The notes under the pieces: model-generated
The model's input: only the letters and a program-made list of their open reading frames with translations
Databases searched by the model: none
Told to the model about the DNA's origin: nothing
Program-made: the position numbers and the translations under genes
In this document: positions 45,440-56,964 of the stretch, one piece after another
Position numbering within the stretch: position 1 is the first letter of the stretch
Layout: each line of letters opens with the position of its first letter
NCBI GenBank assembly: GCA_009823505.1
Contig: VZQC01000590.1
Span: 673,662-737,661, forward strand
DNA length: 64,000 bases
Direction: 5' to 3'
From: Rhizomys pruinosus
Lineage: Eukaryota > Chordata > Mammalia > Rodentia > Spalacidae

Positions 45440-45785
45440 CAAAAGCATCTTGAGAAAGGGTTTATTTCACCTTGCACCTCCAGGTAGCAGTTTATCATTG
45501 AAGAAGGGCAGGGCAGGAATTTGAGGCAGGAGCTGAAGCAGAGACCATGGAGGTACCTGCTCTCTGGCTTGCTCCCAGGGCCTGTGCTCAGCATGTGTTC
45601 TGACGCAGCCCAGGCTCACCTGCCCAAGGATGGCACTGCCCACAGTGGGCTGGCCCTTCAAAAAAAAAGTGCCTCACAGACATGCCCAGGGGCCAATCTG
45701 ATGGAGAGAACTCCTCCTCAGTTGAAAGGCCCCTTCCCAGAAGACTCTAGTTAGGTCAATGTGACAAAACGTAGCCAGCACACCT
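45440..45785 (-). mobile_element. URR1-like repeat
   Basis: 'gagaaagggtttatttcacc', 'gggcctgtgctcagcatgtg', 'ctcacagacatgcccagggg' and 'ctagttaggtcaatgtgaca'. Same family and orientation as 35.2 kb, inserted in old L1. Confidence 0.65.
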
Positions 45786-45911
45786 GTCATTTTGTTGGTT
45801 GTTTTCTTCTCTGGTTCAGATATTGTTTGTTCTTTTCTTTTACCTGTTCATATTAAGATTTTCTGATTTAGCAGTTGGACATGACTGATTCCTTCCTACT
45901 TCTCAACTGTC

Positions 45912-45954
<43 letters not shown>

Positions 45955-46514
45955 TGTGTATGGGTGCCCACAGAGCCCAGAAGAGGGTATCAGAACCCCT
46001 GGAGCTGAAGTTGCATGTCGTTGTGAGCTGCCTGGCATGGTGGGTGGTGGGAATGGAATTTGGGTCCTCTTTATCACTGAGCCACTTCTGGAGTCTCTGG
46101 TTCTTTCTTTACTTTGTAATTGTCATTTTAACCACAACAAACCATGGAGAAGTTCTTCCCTGTTCATGTTTATTTGGAGGTCTAAGTGCTTGGCTGTGCA
46201 GTTCTTCTCTAGATCCGGGGGGTTTCTTTCTATAATTTCATGGAATAGCTTAACTGTGCCTCTGGTTTTTATGTTGCTCCTTCTTTGACCCCACAGACTC
46301 TTTGGTTGGTGCTGTGATCATGTCTCCTAGTTTGTGAATGCTATGACATGCTTGCTTTGTTTTATTTCCTTACTGAGCTCTGAGTGCTGCCCCCAAGATA
46401 CCACCGTCAGTCCTGGAGACTCTTTCCTTTCCTCTTCTTGCTCTAGTCTATTGTACACACTTTCTATTGTTTTTGTTAGATTTCTTGAGTTTTTTCATTT
46501 CTGTGGTGTTTTTA
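45786..46514 (-). mobile_element. ancient L1 fragment, interrupted by B3
   Basis: 'tttggaggtctaagtgcttg' and 'agatttcttgagttttttca' fit antisense old L1. Split by the B3 at 45.9 kb. Confidence 0.5.
45915..46095 (-). mobile_element. B3-type SINE with (GT)n
   Basis: GT run at 45915-45954, then 'cagagcccagaagagggtat', 'ggagctgaagttgcatgtcg' and 'tatcactgagccacttctgg' in antisense order. Confidence 0.8.
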
Positions 46515-47885
46515 ATTTAGATTTTTTTTTATTCAAAACCTCGATTTCCTACTCTTGTTCTTTGCACATCAACAAGTTGAGGGGTTCTGTGTTAATCACC
46601 ATCTGCTGGATAAGGAAGCTTCTCTGGTGAGATTTGATACATGCATTAACCTCTGGGTATAACAATAAGTCATTAGCAGTCAGTTTAATACTGTAATTAT
46701 TTAGTAGAAGACTAATACTGGGTTCTTCCCTGTGCCCTTGTGCCCTGTCTAGCCTCAAGTTCCTAAGCCTGATATCAGTGTCATGTGTGGGCTCTATCCT
46801 AGGAAGCAGACCTTAAATCTAATTAGAGTGGTTGGTTACTCCCATAACATCCATGCCACTGTTGCTCCAGTGGGCACCTCTTGCCAGACCAGTTGCTGTA
46901 GCTTACAGGAGTCACAGCTGGGTAAGACTGATGATTATTTTCTCTCCTCTGGCAGCATGCACAGCACCGTCCAGCACTGAGAACACAGCCAGTAGAGGTG
47001 AGGCTCTGAGGTCAGCACCAGCTTGATTTCTCCTGGATTGTTCTATAGCTCGTGTATGTAGTGTCTTCAGCCGTAGGGTCTTCCCATCCAGTTCTGCTTG
47101 GTAACCAGGAGCAGGTGCAATGGCCTTTATTACTTGATCGTCTGCATTACTGTGGGGTTTTACTTTGGTAGCCTATGGCGTCTACAGTGGCAATGTCCCC
47201 CTGTTGTGGGGTAACTCCTTTTAATCTCTTTTTATGATATATATGTATGTACTTTAAGGAGCTTCTAGAGTGGCAGCTTTGCATATGGCTTTTTCTAAAG
47301 GCCTCTGTGTTACTTATCCCTCTTCACACTTTTTTCTCTGCCCTGTCCTCCTTTCCCCCACCCTATTTAACCCTTTCTACATTGTTATTCTCCTTCCCCC
47401 CCTTCATATCACTGCACTCTGGTGTCCGAGGCTCAAGGATCATTGAAGAAGGGAGCAGAAAGATTGTAGGAGCCAGAGATGGTGGATGATCACAAGGAAG
47501 CAGAGTTTTCTAGACGGCTCATTGGTTACTCATGCGAACACAGCAATGATGGCAGCATGCACAATCCCCTGCAAGCTCTAACCAGACAGAATTCCAGCAC
47601 GGACATGGAGAAGTGGGCAAGAAACCCCAACCCTACCTGGGGAACTTGGCAACCAAGTCTGCAGGGAGCGGGGGGACAGTCTCTCTCAAGGATGGAACTC
47701 TTAGAGGCTAAGCAGACTCCACATGGACCCACGCCGAAGAATATTTGGGATACAAATTAGACTCTATAGGCCTTACTATATATCATAGAGTACTTTAAAT
47801 TGGGCAGAGGGCAGGAAGGGGAGGTTCAGATGGGGAGGAGATCTGAATGCTTTCAAATTATATTGTATGAAAATTGCAAAAATTT
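46515..47885 (+). mobile_element. Lx-like LINE-1 3' end with inverted 5' part
   Basis: 47405-47885 is sense Lx-like 3' UTR: 'gcagaaagattgtaggagcc', 'agatggtggatgatcacaag' and terminal 'aaattatattgtatgaaaat'. 46515-47404 is the part that should lie just upstream, but reverse complemented: 'ggttggttactcccataaca', 'gggtaagactgatgattatt', 'cagcatgcacagcaccgtcc'. This is the twin-priming layout. I found no clear target duplication. Confidence 0.6.
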
Positions 47886-47964
47886 GATAATTTTTAAATG
47901 TCAATTTTCTTGCTGAATTTCTCATCTTCATTGCTGACTTTCTTATGAAGCCTCTGAACTGGCT

Positions 47965-48146
47965 TAAAAATATTTCATTCATTTTTATTTTATGTGTATG
48001 AGTGTTTTGCCTGCATGTGTGTAAGTGCACTATGTGTGTGCAATGTGTGCAATGCCCGTGGAGGTCAGAAGAGGGTGTTAGGTCCCTTGAAACTGGAGTT
48101 GAGGATGGTTGTAAGCTGCCATGTGGGTCTTGGGCACCAAACTCAA
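47965..48146 (-). mobile_element. B3 SINE, left part, split by copy C
   Basis: 'gtgtatgagtgttttgcctg', 'aatgcccgtggaggtcagaa' and 'aactggagttgaggatggtt'. It continues after the insertion at 48739 ('aaccactggccatctt'). Confidence 0.85.
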
Positions 48147-48738
48147 CGGTAAGTACTCTTTTTTTTTAACTTTATTATTATTTTTTTGATGCTTTGTGTA
48201 TTTCATACATCATTTTCCAATTCAGTTGAGGCATATTTCCCCTTCCCTTCCCCCCATCCCACCCCACCCCATCCCAGATCATGCATTTTGCCATAACTGT
48301 CCTGCATCTTTCTCTCCATTTTTCCCCATTTTTTAGCAATAGGTGATAATTTATGAGTACAAGCATCCTTCACGTAAAACCAATTTGCAAGCAGTTGTGC
48401 CCAAACCCACACAGCCCCTTGGTCCCACCATCCAGCAGGGGGGGGGGCTTGTATGTTCAATCGAGTTGATCAAATGAGTGTCCAGGCTATATTGCTGTAG
48501 GTTCACCGTTCACCCCAATCACAGCCCTTACATTCTACCACGCCCCCTCTTCCGCAGATTTTTCCCTAGGCTTAGACGAGGGGCACAGGTGGATGAGAAG
48601 CAAAACAGTCTACTTTCTCTGGAGCTGTTGTCTTGGACTCTGATCACTTCTGGCTGTTTTCTTTCATGGGCTGACAGTTTGTCCACGAATAACCTTTCGA
48701 TCCTGCCCTGCCCACGTGAGTTATCGGTAAGTACTCTT
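48147..48738 (-). mobile_element. composite L1-tailed retroposon, copy C
   Basis: Perfect 14-bp duplications, cggtaagtactctt, at 48147-48160 and 48725-48738 delimit a 564-bp insertion in a B3. From the left it has a T-rich end, L1-type tail ('gtatttcatacatcatttt') with C-rich tract, then the body ('gagtacaagcatccttcacg') matching copy B for about 350 bp. It is 5' truncated. Confidence 0.85.
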
Positions 48739-48798
48739 AACCACTGGCCATCTTACCCAAACTGGTTTCTTTACTTTACTCATCTGATATGTTGGCTT

Positions 48799-48912
48799 TT
48801 TTGCTTTGAGACAGGGTCTCCCTTTAGCCCCAGCAGGCTTGGAACTTGTTATTTAGACCAGACTGGCTTCTATCTCACAGAGATCTACCTGCCTGCCTCC
48901 ACGCCCAGCCTC
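48799..48912 (-). mobile_element. B1 SINE fragment
   Basis: 'gagacagggtctccctttag' to 'ctgcctgcctccacgcccag', antisense and shortened near its 3' side. Confidence 0.75.
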
Positions 48913-49979
48913 ACCTGATTGTCTTCTTGGGGTTACCAGTCATTTTTGAAACTAGACTTTTGAATTGTTTGTCTGCATCTCAGCCATCTGACAGTCTTTG
49001 GACCTGGTCACTGAGGGCCCTTGGAAGAGTCACATAGCCTTTTTTGTGTGTCTTTGTTGTGATCCACTCTCCTGTTGGGATAAATAGCTCTTCTGGTTTT
49101 ATTTGGGGTCTTAGTGGGCATCTTTTTCTCAAAGGCTCAATCTCCAGTGCCAGTCACAAGAGTCGTGACACCAAACCAACCCCCACGTAGTGATATAATT
49201 AAAATTAAGATCGGCTATCAACCATAGTAATAAAACGGCCAAAATAACGGGTAATCTATGAAGTTGAAAATTATTTCAGGTACAAGTAACAATATGTACA
49301 TATGTTTCAAAACCACCACAGGTCAACCGGACTGGAGGTGAGAAGCACAGGCAGCATCACTGGTCTCACCTGGGCAGCTCCAGAGCTACAGTGGCAGGTG
49401 GCCCCTGGGCTACATGGAGGATGAGTCAGACTGAGAGGAGCTCAGAGTGCCAGAGCCCAGAAAGCTGAAGGTACCGGGCCTGTGTGGTACTTGCCTGGTT
49501 GTTCCTACATGTTCACAGGCTTCACATAGATGACCTTATCCATGATCACTTGACTCTTACACTCTTGAACTGCTTTAAATAACAATATATAAACAACTAA
49601 AATAAAGTATGAAAAAAGGACAGATTTAGCTTCAGACATAAGAAGTAAGAATTTATTTCTTGTCGTTCAGGTTTAGAGCATTGATGATGTTCCTTTGATG
49701 TGTTCTGTGTATCTTCCCCTAAAGAAAATTGAAGTTTCAAACCTGCATTTTTAGGCAATAGCTGTGTTTTCAGGTGATCAAAGCAATACTCAGGATCACT
49801 GTGCACAACTGTCTTAAAAAAGGGTAATTCCTCAAATGCGTGTTTCATGGAGATATTTTGTGTTTTATTCTTGTGATTCAGGTTTATTTCTTGTCTTGTT
49901 TGATCAGATTTCTATGTACATTAATATAGACTTATACCTAGAGAAAAATTTTTCACAGCATTCATTTATTAGATTATAA
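48913..49979. other. unassigned non-coding DNA
   Basis: No named repeat. An 83-codon minus-strand frame at 49597-49848 has no recognised domain. Confidence 0.45.
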
Positions 49980-49990
49980 TGTGCATGTGT

Positions 49991-50042
<52 letters not shown>

Positions 50043-50045
50043 GCC
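49980..50045 (+). repeat. (GT)n-(GA)n compound microsatellite
   Basis: GT run passing directly into a GA run. Confidence 0.95.
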
Positions 50046-50114
50046 AGAGCCAGAGAGACAAATAGAGAGATTGGTTTTTGATAAAAGCTTTAAAACAACC
50101 AAACCAAAAAAATC

Positions 50115-50250
50115 CTTTTGTGTGTGTGGTCAGAGGATGACTTGTGGGAGTCAGTTCCCTCCTTTACCACGTGAGTCCTGGAGATAAACTTGGGTTGTCA
50201 GGCTTGGTGGCAGGCAAGTCCTTAACCACTGATCCATTTCACCAGCCCAA
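50115..50250 (-). mobile_element. B3/B4-type SINE fragment
   Basis: 'ctggagataaacttgggttg', 'caggcttggtggcaggcaag' and 'aaccactgatccatttcacc' are antisense SINE-head text. Confidence 0.65.
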
Positions 50251-51319
50251 AACTTTCAAGTTCAAACCCCAGTACTATTCAGACACAAAGACAAACAGGT
50301 GTAATGGCAGAATTCCAAGCCAAACCAATTGTAGTATTATAACCAAAATTGACTAAAGTCAACTATTATACCACCAATGAATAAACAAAATAATACAGCA
50401 AAAGTAAAGCAAGCTGTGAAATTAAAAATGATTAATTTTGAGTATGTTTAAACTTCATGTTAATGGCCACGTGTCAAAGTTTAAATCTGACACCTGACCA
50501 TAAATTGTATTTAATCTGGCAATTTCCAAGCCTATTCTGTTTATCTGTGGATGATACACAGCACCACAGGAAGCAGTTCGTTCCAGCAAGATCGGCACAG
50601 CAAAACTTGTGTATGAGCAGATCCTATCTGATTATCTGATTTGACTGTTAAAATTCAGCATGGTAATCACACATATGGGTGAACATATTGTGAAGATGTA
50701 CACCCAGCCCCCAGTTCCTGAATCTTGAAGGGTCCTAGCATTGTGGGGTACTCTGCAGACTGCCCAGTGTTCAAATCAGGAGGAACCCATGCTGCTCAGT
50801 GAGGGGGCACCCTCAGTTTTGGCTCCCTGAATAAGAACTTCAAGGCTCTTATAATTGCTTTTCATGCCCAAAGTTCCCAACCTCGTATTTCAAACACTTT
50901 TCTTAAAAGCTCTCAAGAAAGGAAAATAAATAAACACAGGATTATTTAAAGCTCTTAAATGGTCCTAAACTATAGTCCCTTAAGCATTTAACACTGGGCA
51001 CCATTCAGTGGGTGATGAACAGCCTAATGAGAAGTCGGCCATTTTCTGGCCGTCTGAGCATTTCCCTGCCCTGTGGAAAGGTTACATAAAACAAATACCT
51101 CTAAAATGTGACATGCGACCATTGGCAGTCACTTTTCCTTATTTGACATTCTGTCCTATAAAGTTCTAAGATGTCAACAAAAATGATGGGCTTCGGTTTG
51201 CTACAGGTCAGCTTTCTATTCTCTCTCTCACCTCTTCCTCCCTCCTTTCTTCTATCATCTTCCCTAAATATACTATATATTTTTCAAATATAAGCAACTG
51301 TAGCTGTAAGTAAATAAAT
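50251..51319. other. unassigned non-coding DNA
   Basis: No gene or named repeat recognised. Confidence 0.5.
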
Positions 51320-51328
51320 GGAACTATC

Positions 51329-51491
51329 AAGCCAGGCATGGTGGCACACGCCTTTAATCCTAGCACTTGGGAGGCAGAGGCAGGCAAATCTTTGTGAGTT
51401 CAAGGCCAGCCTGGTCTACAGAGTGAGTTCCAGGACAGCTGGGGCTACAGGGAGACGCCTGTCTCGAAAAGACAAAAAAAAAAAAAAAAAA
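51329..51491 (+). mobile_element. young B1 SINE
   Basis: Near-identical in text to the B1 at 8.4 and 20.7 kb, with a long A tail. Duplication ggaactatc at 51320-51328 and 51492-51500. Confidence 0.95.
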
Positions 51492-51585
51492 GGAACTATC
51501 TAAAGTCCCATGATCTCTGGAGAAAATAGAGCTCCCAGTCCCCTTTGGATTATTTTTCTTACTTCTTTTCCTTGTGGTATCATTG

Positions 51586-51589
<4 letters not shown>

Positions 51590-51646
<57 letters not shown>
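51590..51646 (+). repeat. (GA)n microsatellite
   Basis: About 28 uninterrupted GA units. Confidence 0.98.
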
Positions 51647-51648
<2 letters not shown>

Positions 51649-51760
51649 ATAAGTCACCATAAGCATTCATCAACCCTTCCCACAGTATTCAACAATTAAG
51701 CTGCTTTTACCTTTTCTAAACAATAAACAATGTTGTACTCTATATTGTCTTGAACAGGGT

Positions 51761-51830
51761 TCTCCTCCTCCTCTTCTTCCTCCTCTTGTTCTTCCTCCTC
51801 CTTGTCCTGATCCTTCTCCACTTCTCCCTG
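51761..51830 (+). repeat. polypyrimidine (CTT/CTC)n tract
   Basis: Imperfect CTC and CTT triplets. Flanking 51.65-52.29 kb is otherwise unassigned. Confidence 0.8.
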
Positions 51831-52305
51831 TCTTCCATTCCTATTTAGAATTTGCTGCTTAGGGCTAAATTTCAAGGGAGAATTGTTAAACCAAAGAGGG
51901 TAAGAAGTGTAGAATCTTAAGGCATATTGTCAAATTCCATCCACAGGCAGGGCCCTTTATACACTGCCACTCACCGCGTGTGATCTGCCCACTGCACCTC
52001 ACTCTCGCTAGCCAGTGGAGTAAAATTAAGGCATTCTCTATTTTAATGGGGCCGTTCACTTAGTGCAGTTTTTATTAATTGCCTGTTGGGGATGGTGATA
52101 AAGACCCAGTTCTTGAGAGACTTACTATTGAGTGGTGGAGACAGGAAGAACAGGGTGTCACCTGGCATTCAATGACCCTTCTCCCTATGACATCCTTGTA
52201 ACCACCCCCCCCCAATGCCAAGCACAAGCTCTGGCCCAGTTTCCTTCTCAAGTCTGCCCTTGTAATTGGTTAGCATGTGTAATCTATCTTTCAAGAAGGA
52301 GGAAT

Positions 52306-52555
52306 GGGGGCTGGAGAGATGGCCTAGTGGTTAAGAGTGCTGACCATTCTTACAGAGGACCCGGGTTCGATCCCTGGCACCCACATGGTGGCCGAGAACT
52401 GTCTGAAACTCCAATTCCAGGAGAACTCCAGTTCCAGGGGAGTCCGACACCATCTTCTGACCTCCACGGCATTGCACGACACGGGTGCACAGACCTACAT
52501 GCAGACAGTACATTCCTACACATACGGAAATAAATAAAAAAAATTTTTTTAAAAA
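52306..52555 (+). mobile_element. young B2 SINE, duplicated subtype
   Basis: Intact B box (gggttcgatccc), undecayed CpGs and the 17-bp tandem duplication (52407-52423 and 52424-52440). Target duplication aaggaggaat at 52296-52305 and 52556-52565. Confidence 0.95.
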
Positions 52556-52658
52556 AAGGAGGAATATTAGCCCCACTGTTCAAAGAGGACAGGGTTCTCC
52601 ACAGTAGAGCTGCCTGAGCTCATGAAGCCCACATCCCTCTCTCCAAACCAGTCACTGA

Positions 52659-52886
52659 TGTTTTAAATTTTATTTAATATTTTTAGTTTATGCATATGAG
52701 TGTATTGCCCACATGGATGTATGTGCACCTGTGTCATGCAATGCCCGTGGAGTCCAGAAGAGGGCATCAGATGCCCTGGAACTGGAGTTTCAGGTTGTTA
52801 GCCATCATGTGGATGTTGGGAGTGGAACCTGGGTTCTCTAGAAGAACAGCAAGTGTTCTTAACTGCTGAGCCTTCTCTCCAGCCCT
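52659..52886 (-). mobile_element. B3/B2-type SINE
   Basis: 'gcatatgagtgtattgccca', 'cagaagagggcatcagatgc' and 'ttaactgctgagccttctct' in antisense order. Confidence 0.9.
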
Positions 52887-53992
52887 AGTCATTGACTTTT
52901 TAAAGTAATCCTGTGCAGATACAAGTAGAAGCCTGGCTCCCTTCTGTGGTCCCATATTCTAGAGAGGGGTTTCCTTCTTTCTGGCTTCTCCCACAGGCCA
53001 CCTGATCAAAGAAGGCCCGAGAACCGTTGCACAGAGGTGGGGGGAGCACAATGCTGGATCAGGCTGAGTTTACTGCTATGGATTCAACTCAATCTGCTAA
53101 GTAGTTATTCTATACTTAATGCTGATACTTTGGGTCTTAGGAAGGGCCCAATTCTTTAACTGATTGGCTAAAGCACAGAGCAAAAGGTAGCCTGAAAGGA
53201 GCACATTAGAAATGCCAACTTTGCCTGAGTTTCCTTCACAGGAGGGAGTTGATGGCTTACAGAGTGGTTTGTTGTGAGCACTGGGAGAGTCCAGAGGCAG
53301 ACCTTTGTCTATAACCAAGGAATAAATGGCCAGGACCTCCTGGCCTCCTCTAAGAAGTCTAGGACCAAACCTATGTGTAAAGGCGGCGACTGGATCCTGG
53401 TGGGACGGTTGGATCCCAGGTGGAGTGACGGGATGTGATGGACAGCAGCATCAAGGCACTATGGGATGCTCTGACCTGCACAGACCACAGGCATTTGCCA
53501 AATACCCGTGGCATCCCAGAGTGAATCAGGAGGTCAGCTACATCCTTCCTCCCTCTGTATAAGCAGAAGAGTTCTAGGTCAAGTGAAAAACAGCTGGATC
53601 CAAGTTATTAAAACAAAGTCAGGTTTCCCCACCAATTCCAAAGCTCAAACAAGTTTATAGTCCCTGCACTCCTGGATGAAGACGGGGATGTGTGCCCTCG
53701 AGAGGAGAACTAGAACCTCTGAATGAATTGGATCCTGGTCCCCTCGAGATAGGATCCCAGAACCCCTGAATAAAAGGGAGGCTGAGTCCTTTTGATGGAG
53801 CCGAGTACAACTACCAACTACTAACTTTTTATTCACCCCAGACTTCCTCAAAAGTACACAGAGCATTTTACCAGGGTAACTGTACAGTGAGGAACCTGAA
53901 GAAAAGAGTTCTTGGGGACTGCTAGAAAAAGACTCTAGAATGGTGTTCATCCCAGACGACATGAAACATCACTGCCACTTACCAGAGCCGGG
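52887..53992. other. unassigned non-coding DNA
   Basis: No gene. Repeated 'ggatcc' and 'ctcgaga' words around 53.38-53.76 kb give a patchy look, but no family is recognised. Confidence 0.4.
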
Positions 53993-54112
53993 CTGTGGTC
54001 AAGTGGTTAATGAAGGTCTGTCTCTAGGGGCAGAGTGGGTCTTTGAGCTGTCCTGTGGTCTGGTGGCTACTGAAGATCCACCTCTGGGGTAGAAGTGGGA
54101 CTTAGAATTCTC
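53993..54112 (+). repeat. diverged 60-bp tandem duplication
   Basis: 53993-54052 and 54053-54112 align end to end, both starting 'ctgtggtc' and sharing 'ctgaagat'/'atgaaggt' and 'agtggg' words. Confidence 0.6.
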
Positions 54113-54179
54113 ATGTACCTATTTCCCATTTCAAGAAGATTCGTCGTCAGAATGGACATAGCATGCAGGGGCAGCATGC

Positions 54180-54345
54180 CTACACCATGGCCTTTGGAGT
54201 CAGTGTGGTCTTCAGGTGACTATCCGCCAGCTCCTTAACATCTCTGTGCTTCAGGTGTCTCATTTGTAAAGTGGTCAGAACCCTCAGGGCTACATCATAA
54301 GTGCGCTGTGAAAAATTAATGAAGTCGTATATGTTTAACTTCAGT
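54180..54345 (+). mobile_element. MIR SINE
   Basis: 'cctttggagtcag', 'ctccttaacatctctgtgct', 'gtctcatttgtaaagtggtc' and 'tgaaaaattaatgaagtcgt' follow the ancient tRNA-derived MIR in order. Confidence 0.75.
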
Positions 54346-54439
54346 TCAGCATTGATACTACTATATCTCCATCTATACCCACCATACAATATTTTGAAAC
54401 AAATCCTAGACAAATAGTTTTATTCATAAACATTTTGAT

Positions 54440-54757
54440 ACATGTGATAGTGTCAGAATCATCCGGGAGCTGGCCTCTGGGCCTCCCATTGTGTTAACTG
54501 AGGTGGGAAGCCTGGTCCTCTGCTGGTAGCATAGTTCCTGGGCTTGAATCTCACTTACACTGTGTTAACGGACAAATGCTTCCATGGCTCCACTTCCTGA
54601 CTGTGGACGTGATGTCCCCAGCGACTTCAAGCTTCTGCTGTTTGCCTTTCCCTCCCAGATGGGCTATGATTTTGATGTGTGAGCTGAAATGAACCCTTTC
54701 TCCTGTGAGTTGCTTTTGTCAACGCATTTTATCACACTAACAGAAAAGTAACTACAG
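54440..54757 (+). mobile_element. URR1-like repeat
   Basis: 'ctgaggtgggaagcctggtc', 'ccacttcctgactgtggacg', 'tgtgagctgaaatgaaccct' and 'aacagaaaagtaactac' in sense order. Same family as 17.3, 35.2, 45.4 and 56.2 kb. Confidence 0.6.
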
Positions 54758-54861
54758 GTTATATCCTTAAAAGCTAAAATACCTTTAAAAAAGCATAACA
54801 ATAGTATGTATCAAACTTTAAGCATTAGCAATAAGTCCTTAATATCAAATATCCCGGAGAT

Positions 54862-55269
54862 TGAATTTCTGTACTCTTTTTAATTTTTTTTAAATTTATT
54901 TATTATTTTATTTTATTATTATTATTTTTTTGTCTTTTCGAGACAGGGTCTCCCTGTAGCCCCAGCTGTCCTGGAACTCACTCTGTAGACCGTCTGCCTC
55001 TGCCTCCCAAGTGCTAGGATTAAAGGCGTGCGCCACCACTAATTTATTTTTTTATGTGTATGAGTGTATTGTCTGCATGTAGGTTTGTGCACCCACGTCG
55101 TGCAATGCCACGGAGGTCAGAAAAGGGTGTCAGATTCCCCTGGAACTGGAGTTAAAGACGGTTCTTAGCCACTGTGTGGGTGCTAGGGATCGAACCTGGG
55201 TCCTCTGCAAGAACAGTCAGCACTCTTAACTGCTAGGCCATCTCTCCAGGTCTGAATTTCTGTACTCTT
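54862..55269 (-). mobile_element. B3-type SINE with 17-bp duplication, containing a B1
   Basis: Perfect duplication tgaatttctgtactctt at 54862-54878 and 55253-55269 encloses an antisense B3/B2-type SINE (55040-55252) whose A-rich end was later invaded by a B1. Confidence 0.9.
54899..55039 (-). mobile_element. B1 SINE with internal deletion
   Basis: Antisense B1 in which text normally present between 'actctgtagacc' and 'tctgcctctgcctc' (about 26-30 bp) is missing. Otherwise close to the young B1 type, CpGs included. Confidence 0.9.
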
Positions 55270-55303
55270 AAAATTATGTTAAGATTAAAAAAAAAACTTG
55301 ATA

Positions 55304-55622
55304 GAAGTTGGGGAGGTGGCTCAGTGAGTTAAATGTTTGTCACAAAAGCAGGAGGACCTGAGTTCAGGTTCCCAGCACCCATGTATAAAGGTGGGCACCA
55401 AGCACGCATCTGGAACACTAGGGTTAGGGAGAACCAACAAGCAGATCCCAGGAGCTCTGCAGCCAGCCAGCCTAGCCAAATAGGCAAGCTCCAGGTTCCG
55501 TGAGAGATCCTGTCTCAAGAAATAAGGTGGAGAGCAATAGACAAAGGTAAGTGACATCAACCTTGGGCCTCCACACATGTGTATACAAGTGAGCACAGCC
55601 CCCCAATGCCCATGGCCATGTA

Positions 55623-55672
<50 letters not shown>
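55304..55672 (+). mobile_element. full-length B4 SINE with (CA)n
   Basis: ID-like head 'gaagttggggaggtggctca', B box 'gagttcaggttcccagcacc', B1-like half ('caagctccaggttccgtgag'), and a CA microsatellite at 55625-55671. Confidence 0.85.
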
Positions 55673-56229
55673 CAGTACATGGCAAGTGACAGATTAGTTC
55701 TCTTTTAATGCTTGACTTCAATCATCTGTCACTCTCTCTTCTAGTTTAAATGTTAAAAACAAAACAGAACCTCCTGTCTACAGAGCTTCTGCTGGTTGGA
55801 AATTTGGCAATTGAATCCCCATTTCATGATCTAGTATTCCTTTCATCCATTGTACTCCCTGGGAATTAACCATTAGATCTAGATGTTCAGTCACATTCCA
55901 TCTCACTTGAAAAAGTATGTTTTTCTACCAGTTAAGTCATTTTCTATACTCAGACCCTAAGTTTGCCCAGTAGGAATCAAATTAAGTAGACCCAATGTTC
56001 CTTTTAATTTTACTGATGTATGTGATATTCACAATAAGCTCATTTATGTACACAAGGGGATGTATACATTTCACAAATGTGTAGACAACAGATAGAACAG
56101 TTGTCACAGGCAAGAGACACAATGTTTCCACCAGGAGAAATGTCTCCTGGATCCCCTGGAAATTCATCTCTATGCCTCTCTATCCCGCTAACTGCTGATC
56201 TGGTTTCTGTAGTGAGTGGTTGGTTAATA
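55673..56229. other. unassigned non-coding DNA
   Basis: No gene or named repeat recognised. Confidence 0.5.
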
Positions 56230-56585
56230 TCCACCGTGGACTAGGCAGAAAGTGCAAAGGTTCCAAGTACATCCTGTGTGGGGTTATCTAGGCTAGGCTA
56301 GCCTCTGGGCACACCATGAAGAACTTATGAGGGATTATCTACATTATGCTAACTGAGATGAAAAGTTCCCACTAAACAGTAGGCACCACCATTTCCTGAA
56401 CTGGGGCCTGGATGAAATAAAAAGGAGAAAGCGAGCTGTGTCTGAGCGTTCATCTGTCTCCTGAGCACTGAGCACCCGCTGCCATGCCTTCCTTACTATG
56501 AACCCAAACAAGCCTTTTTCCCTTAAATTGCTTTAGTCAGAATATGTTTTTTATCAGAGTAACAAGAAAAGCAATTAATATATCT
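56230..56585 (+). mobile_element. URR1-like repeat
   Basis: 'ggggttatctaggctaggct', 'ctgggcctggatgaaataaa' style text, 'aagcgagctgtgtctgagcg' and a terminal 'aagaaaagcaattaata'. Sense orientation. Confidence 0.6.
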
Positions 56586-56964
56586 AGAGAGGCATTTGTC
56601 TAATTTTTCTTGAATTTCAGTTGAAGAGCACTGCACATGCTTTTTGTGTCTGTCTTCTTTCACTTGGTGTAATATTGTCTAGACTACCACACTGTTCCAT
56701 GCGCATATTAGTGGTGCATTCCTTTTTGTTGCCTGCAGTGCTGCACCATGCAGACATGGTATACTGCATGGTATACTGCATTAATCCACTCACTAATGAG
56801 CATTTGGGTGGTTTCTACTTTGTGAAATAGAGAGCATGGCCTTGTATGCATACAATTTCGGTGTGGACCCATGTTTCATTTAACTTGGGCAAATGCCCGC
56901 TTCTCAAATTGCTGTGTATATGGTAAGAGATACGTAACCTGTTGTTGTTGGTGGTGGTGATAAT

